The position numbers and the translations under genes are program-made. The notes under the pieces were generated by a model. The model saw nothing but the letters and a program-made list of their open reading frames with translations, had not been told where the DNA came from and searched no databases. A DNA stretch of 20,776 nucleotides, from contig BJOX01000055.1 of NCBI GenBank assembly GCA_009731375.1, forward strand, positions 908,122-928,897, read 5' to 3'. Shown here piece by piece: positions 1 to 9,740 of the stretch. Every line of letters begins with the position of its first letter. Within the stretch, counting starts at the first letter, position 1. This stretch comes from Paulinella micropora. Lineage: Eukaryota; Cercozoa; Imbricatea; Euglyphida.

Positions 1-50
1 ACACACAAACACACACACACACAAACACACACACAAACACACACACAAAA

Positions 51-81
<31 letters not shown>

Positions 82-280
82 CGCACACACACATACACAC
101 ACATACACATACACACACACACATACACAATCACAAACACACAAACACAAACACACACGCACACACACACACACACACACACACTCACTCACTCACACAC
201 ACACACACACGCACAGACACACACACACACACACATACACACAAACACACATACACACACAAACACAAACACAAACACAC
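1..280. repeat. Imperfect (AC)n microsatellite
   Basis: The dinucleotide AC repeats through the whole stretch, interrupted by ACAA, ACAT and ACTC variants. Open frames here read His-Thr repeats on one strand and Cys-Val repeats on the other, which is simply the translated dinucleotide and not coding evidence. Confidence 0.97.
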
Positions 281-288
281 TTAACGTA

Positions 289-330
289 GTCTACACATGT
301 ACACCTATGTGCCATATCTACAAACATGTA
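289..330 (+). repeat. Flank duplicate, copy 1
   Basis: About 40 bp of complex sequence (TACACATGTACACC then ATGTGCCATATCTAC) that recurs at 478-522 with a small insertion and a few substitutions. The pair brackets the GATA array, so array and flank were probably duplicated as one unit of about 190 bp. Confidence 0.75.
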
Positions 331-338
331 GATAGATG

Positions 339-410
<72 letters not shown>

Positions 411-440
411 CATAGATAGATAGATAGATACATAGATAGA
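331..440 (+). repeat. (GATA)n microsatellite
   Basis: About 27 tandem GATA units with occasional GATG and CATA variants, followed by a short CA run at 441-450. Confidence 0.96.
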
Positions 441-477
441 CACACACACAAATACATGTATAGTATATCTTTACTTA

Positions 478-522
478 GTGTACACATGTACTACACCTAT
501 GTGTCATATCTACATATATGTA
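478..522 (+). repeat. Flank duplicate, copy 2
   Basis: Second copy of the 289-330 sequence (TACACATGTACTACACC then ATGTGTCATATCTAC). It lies downstream of the GATA array in the same orientation. Confidence 0.75.
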
Positions 523-527
523 TTTGC

Positions 528-533
528 ACCTAC

Positions 534-580
<47 letters not shown>

Positions 581-690
581 TTATTTATTTATTCATTTAT
601 TTATTTATTTATTTATTTATTTATATATGTATATTATATATATATACATATATATATATATATACAAATATGTATATGCATATGATGTAG
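528..690. repeat. (AT)n with embedded (ATTT)n
   Basis: AT dinucleotides at about 534-576 and 623-666 enclose a block of ATTT units at about 581-622. The 27 bases that follow (691-717) are non-repetitive and show nothing recognisable. Confidence 0.93.
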
Positions 691-714
691 GAGGTGTATT
701 TGAATCTGTTTGGT

Positions 715-915
<201 letters not shown>

Positions 916-918
<3 letters not shown>

Positions 919-1033
919 AAATCCATCTGGGCCTTTTGGATTTTCCTGGCACTAAGCTGTTGATATATATGTATATATAATATAAAGGAGATCCATCTAG
1001 GCCTTTTGGCTTTTCCTGGCGCGAAGCTGTTGT

Positions 1034-1092
<59 letters not shown>

Positions 1093-1137
1093 GAGATCCA
1101 TCTGGGCCTTTTGTGTTTTCCTGGCGCCAAGCTGTTG

Positions 1138-1199
<62 letters not shown>

Positions 1200-1244
1200 G
1201 AGATCCATCTGGGCCTTTTGGGTTTTCCTGGCCCCAAGCTGTTG

Positions 1245-1311
<67 letters not shown>

Positions 1312-1357
1312 GGAAATCCATCTGGGCCTTTTGGATTTTCCTGGCGCTAAGCTGTTG
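916..1357 (+). repeat. Five 47-bp cores separated by (TA)n
   Basis: A 47-bp core recurs at 916-962, 986-1032, 1091-1137, 1198-1244 and 1311-1357. It starts AGGARATCCATCTGGGCC, continues TTTTGGRTTTTCCTGG and ends AAGCTGTTG. The copies differ at only a few bases. The spacers are TA dinucleotides of 23, 58, 60 and 66 bp, so cores are conserved while spacers vary in length. The last core runs without a break into the 32-bp satellite, which shares the AAGCTGTTGAT sequence. Confidence 0.95.
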
Positions 1358-2568
1358 ATCACGTCGCGACCTGGCTCGGTATGATATGTATGATATCTAT
1401 GAAATATATGATATGTATGATCACGTCGCGGCCTGTCTGGGTGTGTTCGTGTATATGTATATGTATGTATGTATGTGTAAGCTGTTGATCACGTCCCGAC
1501 CTGGCTCGGTATGATATATATGATATGCATGAAATATATGATATGTATGATATGTATATATGTATTTATTTGTGGGTAAACTGTTGATCACGTCGCGACC
1601 TGGCTCGGTATGATATGTATGATATGCATGAAATATATGATATGTATGATATGTACGTATGTATATATGTATTTATTTGTGGGTAAGCTGTTGATCATGT
1701 CGCGACCTGGCTCGGTGTGTGTATGTGTGTGTGTATGTATGCATGTATGTGTAAGCTGTTGATCACGTCTCGCCCTGGCTCGGTATGTGTATGCATGAAA
1801 TATATGATATGTATGTGTGTATGTATGGATGTATGTGTAAGCTGTTGATCACGTCCCGACCTTGCTCGGTATGTGTATGTATGTGTGTATGTATGTATGT
1901 ATGTGTAAGCTGTTGATCACGTCTCGCCCTGGCTCGGTATGTGTATGCATGAAATATATGATATGTATTTATGTATGTGTAAGCTGTTGATCACGTCCCG
2001 ACCTTGCTCGGTATGTGTATGTATATGTGTATGCATGTATGTATGTGTAAGCTGTTGATCACGTCGCGGCCTGGCTCGGTATGTGTATGCATGAAATATA
2101 TGATATGTATGTGTGTATGTATGTATGTATGTGTAAGCTGTTGATCACGTCCCGACCTTGCTCGGTATGTGTATGTATGTGTGTACGTATGTATGTGTAA
2201 ACTGTTGATCACGTCGCGGCCTGGCTCGGTATGTGTATGCATGAAATATATGATATGTATGTGTGTATGTATGTATGTATGTGTAAGCTGTTGATCACGT
2301 CCCGACCTTGCTCGGTCTGTGTATGCATGATGTGTATGTATGTATGTATGTGTAAGCTGTGGATCACGTCGCGGCCTGGCTCGGTATGATATGTATGATA
2401 TGTATGTATGTATGTATGTAAAAATGTATTTTTTTCTGTGTAAGCTGTTGATCACGTCGTGACCTGGCTCGGTGTGTGTATGTATGATATGTATGCATGT
2501 ATGAATGTACGTATGTATGTATGCATGTATGCATCTCTCGACTTGTCACGTCTCGCCCTGGCTCGGTA

Positions 2569-2725
<157 letters not shown>

Positions 2726-2780
2726 GATATGCATGAAATATATGATATGTATGATATGTATGATATCTATGATATGTATG

Positions 2781-2811
<31 letters not shown>

Positions 2812-3278
2812 TGTATGTATGTATGTATGTACGTATGTATGTATGCATGTATGTATTTCTCTACTTGTCACGTCTTGCCCTGGCTCGGAATGATATGTGT
2901 GATATGTATGATATTTATATATGTATGTATATATGTATTTATTTCTGGGTAAACTGCTTTTCACGTTTCGCCCTGGCTCGGTATGATATGTATGATATGT
3001 ATGTTATGTGTGTATGTATGTGTGTATGTATGTATGTACGTATGTATGTATGCATGTATGTATTTCTGACTTGTCACGTCTCGCCCTGGCTCCGTGTGAT
3101 ATGTGTGATATGTATGATATGTATGTATGTATGTATATATGCATTTATTTATGGGTAACCTGCTGATCACGTCTCGCTGGCTCGTTGTGATATGTATGAT
3201 ATGTATGATATGTATGTATGTATGTATATATGTATTTTTTCTGGGTAAACTGCTTGTCACATCTCGCTTTGGCTTGGT

Positions 3279-3449
3279 ATGATATGTATGATATGTATGA
3301 TATGTATGATATGTATGATATGTATGATATGTATGATATGTATGATATGTATGATATGTATGATATGTGTGATATGTGTGATATGTATGATATGTATGAT
3401 ATGTATGATATGTATGATATGTATGATATTTATGATATGTATGATATGT
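3279..3449 (+). repeat. 9-bp minisatellite ATGATATGT
   Basis: About 19 tandem copies of the nonamer ATGATATGT with scattered substitutions (GTG for ATG, TTT for TGT). It sits between two diverged 32-bp cores and is an expansion of the GATATGTAT motif already present in the other spacers. One frame reads Asp-Met-Tyr repeats because 9 bp is three codons. Confidence 0.95.
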
Positions 3450-3523
3450 ATGTATATATGTATGTATGTATGTACGTATGCATGTATGTATTTCTCGACT
3501 TGTCACGTCTCGCCCTGGCTCGG

Positions 3524-3843
<320 letters not shown>

Positions 3844-3877
3844 GTGTGTATGTGCGTTTGTGTCTCTGTATGATGTG

Positions 3878-4167
<290 letters not shown>

Positions 4168-4226
4168 GATACCCCGCGATCGTAGTAAAGCAGCGCTCCT
4201 GTTTGGATGTTCCTCTTCTTCTTTAT

Positions 4227-4373
4227 CATCATCATCATCATCATCATCATCGTCACCATCATCATCGTCCTCATCATCATCATCATCGTCGTCGTCATCA
4301 TCATCAGCAGCAGCAGCAGCATCATCCTTATCATCATCATCGTCGTCGTCGTCGTCGTCAACATCACCATCAC
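4227..4373 (+). repeat. (ATC)n with CGT and CAG variants
   Basis: Trinucleotide ATC repeats with interspersed CGT blocks and a short AGC run at about 4306-4320. Confidence 0.93.
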
Positions 4374-4454
<81 letters not shown>

Positions 4455-4600
4455 CTACTCCCCCTCCTCCTCCTCCTCCCTCTCCTCCTCATCCTCCTCC
4501 TGCTACTACTCCTCCTCCTCCTCCTCCTCCTCCTCCTCCTCCTCCTCCTACTTCTACTACTACTACTACTAGTAATACTACTACTACTTATACTACTACC
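4374..4600 (+). repeat. (CTA)n and (CTC)n trinucleotide tracts
   Basis: CTA units from 4374 to about 4453, a CCT/CTC-rich polypyrimidine section to about 4550, then CTA again to about 4600. About 95 bases of mixed pyrimidine-rich sequence follow (4601-4695) with no feature. Confidence 0.93.
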
Positions 4601-4695
4601 ACTACTCCTTCCTTCTTATACAATAGACCTCGTTCTAACGCCTTCCTTCTCATCAGACCGATCACTACAATCAACACTACTTCCGCTTCATCTTC

Positions 4696-4718
4696 TTCTA
4701 CTACTACTACTTCTACTT

Positions 4719-4759
<41 letters not shown>

Positions 4760-4877
4760 GCTCCCTCTTCTTCTTCTTCTTCTTCTTCTTCTTCTTCTTC
4801 TCCTTCTTCTTCTTCTTCTTCTTCCTCCTCCTCCTCCTCCTCCTTCCCCCCCTCCTCTTCCTCCTCCTCCCCCCCCC
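4696..4877 (+). repeat. (CTA)n, (TTC)n, (CTC)n and C run before a gap
   Basis: CTA units to about 4760, then TTC, then CTC, ending in a seven-base C run at the gap edge. Confidence 0.93.
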
Positions 4878-4887
4878 NNNNNNNNNN
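4878..4887. other. Assembly gap (10 N)
   Basis: Ten N at the edge of a C run. The uniform length suggests a placeholder. Confidence 0.99.
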
Positions 4888-4996
4888 TCCCCCACCTACA
4901 GAACCCGCTTCCCCGGGAATTTCTACACAAAACAAACGTAGCCTATCTCTCAACTCCTTTCGATTACGCTACCTCTTACCATTCTCACAGGTTCGT
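4888..4996. other. Complex segment without recognisable feature
   Basis: About 109 bp of non-repetitive sequence between the CTC and TATC tracts. The open frame through it is only the continuation of the flanking repeat translation. I see no gene signal. Confidence 0.8.
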
Positions 4997-5053
4997 TCTA
5001 TCTATCTCTCTCTCTATCTATCTATCTATCTATCTATCTATTTATCTATCTAC

Positions 5054-5087
<34 letters not shown>

Positions 5088-5201
5088 GTCTATCTATCGG
5101 TATATTTGTATATCTATCTATCTATCTATCTATATATCTATCTATCTATCTATCTATCTATCAATCTATTTATCTATTTATCTATTTATCTATTTATCTA
5201 T

Positions 5202-5273
<72 letters not shown>

Positions 5274-5307
5274 ATACCTATCTATCTATCTATCTATCTA
5301 TCTATCT
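4997..5307 (+). repeat. (TATC)n microsatellite, about 310 bp
   Basis: TATC units with TATT, TACC, TGTC and TATA variants, ending at a 10-N gap. Confidence 0.96.
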
Positions 5308-5317
5308 NNNNNNNNNN
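5308..5317. other. Assembly gap (10 N)
   Basis: Ten N between the TATC array and a long poly-T run. Confidence 0.99.
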
Positions 5318-5440
<123 letters not shown>

Positions 5441-5870
5441 CTCCTCCGTTTTCTCTTTCCCCCTTTGTCCAGTCGCAGCTTAATCGCTTTCTTCTCAGCG
5501 CCATGATGAGTCAGCAATCTTCCTCCGTCTTCCTCCCTTCATCCCGCAGCCGCTGGGCCCGACGGAAAAGCAGCTTGTCGACAAGAACGCCGCAAAACCC
5601 GGCCGATTTGTCGACAAGAACGCCGCAAAGATCGGCCAAGGACAAGGCAAACCAAAGTCAAGAAGAACAAGAAGAACAAGACCGACATATGGGCACAGCT
5701 CACACCAGCAAAAGCAACGTGGAGCATTGGTCAAGTCTTGGAAATCCCCCTCAGCATGGCGCAGTGTTGGCTACTACTAGCAGTGGCGTGTCCCTGGTGG
5801 CTAGCCAATCACAGAACAACACACCACGCAAGTCGTCGTTCCCCCCCACCGACTTCCCTCAGGTCAGTAC
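5441..5870. other. Complex sequence with a 133-codon open frame of uncertain status
   Basis: This is the most gene-like stretch by composition, but I recognise nothing in it. A frame on the plus strand runs from an ATG at 5503 to a TAG at 5902-5904. Its product would be rich in Ser, Gln, Thr and Arg, with no membrane segment or known motif, and its last codons fall inside the adjacent palindrome. A 33-bp duplication keeps frame as 11 codons. The minus strand is also open across much of the region, which argues against selection on either frame. A chance frame is the most likely reading; a fragment of a spliced gene is possible. Confidence 0.5.
5575..5640 (+). repeat. 33-bp tandem duplication
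   Basis: TTGTCGACAAGAACGCCGCA begins at 5575 and again at 5608. The first 22 bases of each copy agree and the last 11 are diverged. The period is a multiple of three. Confidence 0.9.
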
Positions 5871-6018
5871 ACATAAAAGCATTCACCGCCAATTACCTAG
5901 GTAATTACCCTTGATGTGGTTGGCTTCCGGGGAAATTCCCTGAATTTCGGAATTTCCCCGGGAAGCTAACCACAACAAGGGTAATTACCTAGGTAATTGG
6001 CAGTGAATGCTTTTATGT
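5871..6018. mobile_element. Near-perfect 148-bp palindrome, foldback or MITE-like
   Basis: The left arm (5871-5939) begins ACATAAAAGCATTCAC and the right arm (5949-6018) ends GTGAATGCTTTTATGT. The arms match over about 70 positions with three substitutions and one single-base indel, around a 9-base loop. Each arm contains AATTACCTAGGTAATT, itself a perfect 16-bp palindrome. GTAC lies just outside both ends (5867-5870 and 6020-6023) and could be a target duplication or an extension of the stem. No transposase frame is present, so this would be a non-autonomous foldback or a simple inverted duplication. Confidence 0.8.
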
Positions 6019-6045
6019 GGTACGCACTACTACGACCCAGGAATA

Positions 6046-6225
6046 GTGAAAAATTTTCGGCCGCCTCACATTTCGGCCAACCGTAAATACGGGGAATTTT
6101 GCGCTACACTTTTATCCGTGGAGAACAAATGTGCCGTAATTACCGGCTGGCCGAAATTCTTCACAACTTTGAATAACAAAAGTACCGTTATTACGGGATA
6201 ATTTCTTCCGGCCGAAATTTTTCAC
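6046..6225. mobile_element. MITE-like unit with about 17-bp inverted ends
   Basis: GTGAAAAATTTTCGGCCG at 6046-6063 is matched by CGGCCGAAATTTTTCAC at 6209-6225 in reverse complement, with one base indel. The motif GGCCGAAATTYTTCACAA also appears internally at 6149-6166, and ATTTCGGCC at 6070-6078, so the motif occurs twice in each orientation within 180 bp. No coding capacity. It lies 28 bp from the palindrome and shares its AT-plus-CCGG composition. Confidence 0.6.
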
Positions 6226-6249
6226 AATTACTTAGCTGGGTAAACATTG

Positions 6250-6266
6250 ATATAGATATATATATG

Positions 6267-6299
<33 letters not shown>

Positions 6300-6321
6300 C
6301 ATATATTATATATATATATAT

Positions 6322-6383
<62 letters not shown>

Positions 6384-6434
6384 CGAGAGAGATAAATAGA
6401 CTATGTACACATACACATACACATACACATACAC
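6250..6434. repeat. (TA)n, (GA)n and (ACACAT)n tracts
   Basis: AT dinucleotides at 6250-6325, GA dinucleotides at 6326-6382, and an ACACAT-type repeat at about 6404-6434. The following 56 bases (6435-6490) are non-repetitive with no feature. Confidence 0.93.
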
Positions 6435-6488
6435 AAAAACAACAACAACTTCGTTTGCTCACGTCTCTTAACGATTCTGGATAGAGCC

Positions 6489-6489
<1 letters not shown>

Positions 6490-6554
<65 letters not shown>

Positions 6555-6590
6555 GTTATTATTATTATTATTTTATTTTTAGCTAGACCC

Positions 6591-6637
<47 letters not shown>

Positions 6638-6665
6638 TTTTAGCTGGACCCGCCCTCTGGTTTAC

Positions 6666-6742
<77 letters not shown>
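6490..6742 (+). repeat. (TTA)n tracts separated by a short recurring linker
   Basis: TTA arrays at 6491-6572, 6590-6633 and 6666-6742 are joined by TTTTTAGCTAGACCC (near 6577) and TTTTTAGCTGGACCCGCC (near 6637), the second continuing CTCTGGTTTA. The same linker follows another TTA array near 7468. The linker is probably a short retroposon remnant whose tail is the TTA array. Confidence 0.9.
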
Positions 6743-6743
<1 letters not shown>

Positions 6744-6805
6744 GGAGGGGTGCACAGTATGGCACCCCACGGGAAGAGGAGGTGGTTGGGCCTCTTCCCA
6801 CTGGT

Positions 6806-6977
6806 TTCGAGGCTATGTCGTTATGTTGGCTCCGAGGCTATGTTGTTGCGTGGGTTCCGAGGCTATGTTGTTGTGTTGGTTCCGAGGCTCTGTTGTTGTG
6901 TGGGTTCCGAGGCTATGTCGATGTGGGTTCCGAGGCTATGTTGTTGTGTTGGTTCCGAGGCCATGTCGTTGTGTTGT
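6806..6977 (+). repeat. 25-bp VNTR, seven units
   Basis: Units begin (T)TCCGAGGCTATG at 6806, 6831, 6856, 6881, 6906, 6929 and 6954 and continue TTGTTGTGTTGGT. Spacing is 25 bp except one 23-bp unit. Because 25 is not a multiple of three, each unit is translated in a different frame, which argues against coding. Confidence 0.93.
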
Positions 6978-7145
6978 TTTTTATAAGACATACACCACGT
7001 GGGATCAAAGGGGTATTTACATTCCGCGATCTAGGGGTGGTGACGGGTTTCGAGGCGTCCCAGATACTTACCACAAAACGTCCTCATGCGCTGGCAGACC
7101 GCATGAAATGTCTGCTACCCCTGTGAGTACCTCCATGCGGGACCT

Positions 7146-7359
7146 ACCCAGTCTCGTGGAGCTCTCACGCGGGGAAGATCAATCATTTGTAGTTGATTTC
7201 CTGCAAGGTACCCGACACTGTGCGGGTAGTAGGGACTTCCTTTTGGGGCCTTCTATGCAGGATGGTTAGAGTCACTCTTCCCTCCCCAACATACTCACTG
7301 TAGTCCCTGTTGGGTCGAGGGATGGAGGCGCATGGCCCTCGGGCTCAGCCATGACAGAT

Positions 7360-7362
<3 letters not shown>
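7146..7362 (+). repeat. Dispersed repeat, copy 1 (partner at 14838)
   Basis: From ACCCAGTCTCGTGGAGCTC to GACAGATCAATATAT this matches 14838-15055 with one substitution (C at 7211 against G at 14903) and one base indel in the G run near 7321. Both copies keep open a frame ending in TAG (7267-7269 here), whose last residues read FLLGPSMQDG. The match begins at a gap edge in copy 2, so the true left limit is unknown. Confidence 0.93.
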
Positions 7363-7453
<91 letters not shown>

Positions 7454-7531
7454 CATTATTATTATTTTATGTTTAGCTGGACCCGTCCTCTGGTTTAGTC
7501 ACTAAGGGAAAAAGGTATGAATTTGTGTGTG

Positions 7532-7534
<3 letters not shown>
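7363..7534 (+). repeat. (TA)n, (TTA)n and linker
   Basis: TA to 7410, TTA at 7411-7468, then TTTAGCTGGACCCGTCC and about 45 bases of complex sequence. The linker is the same as near 6637. Confidence 0.9.
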
Positions 7535-7610
<76 letters not shown>

Positions 7611-7830
7611 GCTTATGTATGTATGTGTGGATGTAAGCTTATCTGTGTATGTAAGTGTGTGTGTATGTGTGTATGTATGTATGTATGTATGTATGTATGC
7701 ATGTATGTATGTATGTCTGTATGTATGTATGTATGTGTCTATCTATCTATCTATCTATCTATCTATGTACGTATGTATGTATGTATGTATGTGTGTATGT
7801 ATGTATGTATGTATGTATGTATGTATGTAT
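7535..7830 (+). repeat. (TA)n, (ATGT)n and (TATC)n tracts
   Basis: TA dinucleotides to about 7570, then ATGT units with GTGT variants, a short TATC array at about 7738-7766, and ATGT again to 7830. Confidence 0.94.
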
Positions 7831-7993
7831 GTTTTGATATATATGTATGTATGTGGGCTATCATCTACCCTGCAACAGACATACATACATACATACATAC
7901 ATACATTCATTCATTCATACATGCATGCATACATACATAAATACATACATACATACATACTTGCAACAGCCAGCGAGTTCAAGTTCAACCGTC
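7831..7993 (+). repeat. Duplicated 160-bp unit, copy 1
   Basis: Order of parts: GTTTTGATATATATG, GTGGGCTATCATCTACCC, TGCAACAGAC, an ACAT-type array, TTGCAACAGCCAGCGAG, then TTCAAGTTCAACCGTC, followed by (AT)n. Copy 2 begins at 8179. Confidence 0.93.
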
Positions 7994-8584
<591 letters not shown>

Positions 8585-8995
8585 TGTTGTTTTTGTTGTT
8601 AATGTTGTTGTTGTTGTTGTTGTTATTGTTATTGTTGTTCTTGCTGTTCTTGTTGTTCTTGTTCTTGTTCTTGTTGTTTATTGTTGTTGTTGTTGTTGTT
8701 GTTGTTGTGGTTGTTGCTGTTGTTGTTGTTGCTGTTGTTGTTGTTGTGTTGTTAATGTTCTTGTTGTTTGTTCTTGTTGTGTGTTGTTGTTCTTCTTGTT
8801 CTTCTTGTTGGTTGTTGTTGTTGTTGTTGTTGTTGATGTTCTTGTTATGTGTTCTTGTTGTGTGTTGGTGTTGTTCTTGTTCTTGTTGTTGTTGGTTGCT
8901 GTCGTTCTTGTTGTTGTAGTTGTTGTAGTTGTTGTAGTTGTTCTTGCTTCTGTTGGTCTTGTTGTTGTTTGTTGTCTGTGTTGTTGTTGTTGTAG

Positions 8996-9030
<35 letters not shown>

Positions 9031-9315
9031 AATGTTCTTGTTGTTCTTGTGTGTTGTTCTTGTTCTTGTTCTTCTTGTTGGTGGTTGTTGGTGGTTGTTG
9101 TTGTCGTTGTTGTAGTTTTTGTTGCTTTTGTTGGTCTTGTTGTTGTTTGTTGTTGCTGTGTTTTTGTTGTTGTTTGTTGTTTGTTGCCGTTGTTGTTGTT
9201 GTTGTTGTTGTGATTGTTGTTCTTTATGTTGTTGTTGTTTGTTGTTGTTGTTTGTTGTTGTTGTTGCTGTTGTTGTTGTTGTTGGTTGTTGTTGGTTGTT
9301 GTTGGTTGTTGTTGG

Positions 9316-9347
<32 letters not shown>

Positions 9348-9421
9348 GGTTGTTGTTGGTTGGTTGTTGGTTGGTTGTTGGTTGGTTGTTGGTTGGTTGG
9401 TTGTTGTTGTTGGTTGTTGTT

Positions 9422-9458
<37 letters not shown>

Positions 9459-9546
9459 TTTTTGTTGTTGCTTGTTGTTGCTTGTTGTTGTTTGTTGTTG
9501 TTTGTTCTTGTTGTTCTTGTTGTTCTTGTATTTCTTGTTGTTCTTG

Positions 9547-9549
<3 letters not shown>
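8585..9549 (+). repeat. (GTT)n-like tract of about 965 bp
   Basis: Almost only G and T with scattered C, built from GTT/TTG with CTT, GTG and TAG variants. Longer periodicity is visible: TGTTGGTCTTGTTGTTG recurs at 8951 and 9129 (178 bp apart), and ATGTTCTTGTT at 8755, 8836 and 9032. Frames through it are poly-Val, poly-Cys or poly-Leu and not genes. Confidence 0.94.
9282..9408 (+). repeat. 10-bp and 11-bp sub-arrays TGGTTGTTGT and TTGGTTGGTTG
   Basis: Inside the GTT tract, about four copies of a decamer TGGTTGTTGT (9282-9320) and about four copies of an 11-mer made of TTGG units (about 9355-9408). Confidence 0.85.
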
Positions 9550-9596
<47 letters not shown>

Positions 9597-9597
9597 T
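9550..9597 (+). repeat. (TTA)n tract
   Basis: About 16 TTA units directly upstream of the tRNA-like element. Confidence 0.95.
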
Positions 9598-9609
9598 TGG
9601 ACACCGTGA

Positions 9610-9660
9610 TAGCCCAGTGGTCAAGTTCTACCATCTGGGCCCTGTCGCCAGTTCGATTCC
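9610..9660 (+). promoter_or_regulatory. Degenerate RNA polymerase III A and B boxes
   Basis: TAGCCCAGTGG fits the A-box consensus TRGCNNAGYGG. AGTTCGATTCC fits the B-box GGTTCGANTCC with one mismatch at the first base. The starts are 40 bp apart. Activity is not shown. Confidence 0.6.
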
Positions 9661-9670
9661 CGTCGGTGCC

Positions 9671-9740
9671 ACCAGTATTTTCATTGAACATACCGGTCCG
9701 TCTGGACCAGTATTTTCATTTAACATACCGGTCCGTCTGG
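9671..9740 (+). repeat. 35-bp tandem duplication in the SINE body
   Basis: ACCAGTATTTTCATTGAAC at 9671 and ACCAGTATTTTCATTTAAC at 9706, each continuing ATACCGGTCCGTCTGG. One mismatch across 35 bp. Confidence 0.95.

Larger units (their letters stand above)
6743..7362 (+). mobile_element. Dispersed repeat element between TTA and TA/TTA tracts
   Basis: About 620 bp of complex sequence bounded by (TTA)n on the left and (TA)n then (TTA)n on the right. It contains a 25-bp VNTR at its left, and its right part is a near-identical copy of 14838-15055. Its end (GATGGAGGCGCATGG then GGCTCAGCCATGACAGA) resembles the ends of the blocks at 9598 and 13013. A 175-codon frame from 6742 to 7269 crosses VNTR and repeat; I recognise no domain in it. 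Best read as a retroposon or part of one, class unknown. Confidence 0.6.

Noticed and set aside
331-440. GATA-factor binding array as a regulatory element
   Set aside because: A plain tetranucleotide microsatellite with no nearby gene. Binding sites in it would be incidental.
3279-3449. Asp-Met-Tyr repeat protein
   Set aside because: The tripeptide repeat is a direct reading of a 9-bp minisatellite inside a satellite array. No start context, no complex flanking coding sequence.
6490-6742. Telomere-like repeat
   Set aside because: The units are TTA, not TTAGGG or a related telomeric word, and no terminal structure is visible.
9600-9670. Functional tRNA gene
   Set aside because: A and B boxes are present, but the T stem has two mismatches, no good anticodon arm forms, and the acceptor would be displaced by three bases from the A box. 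A SINE head explains it better.
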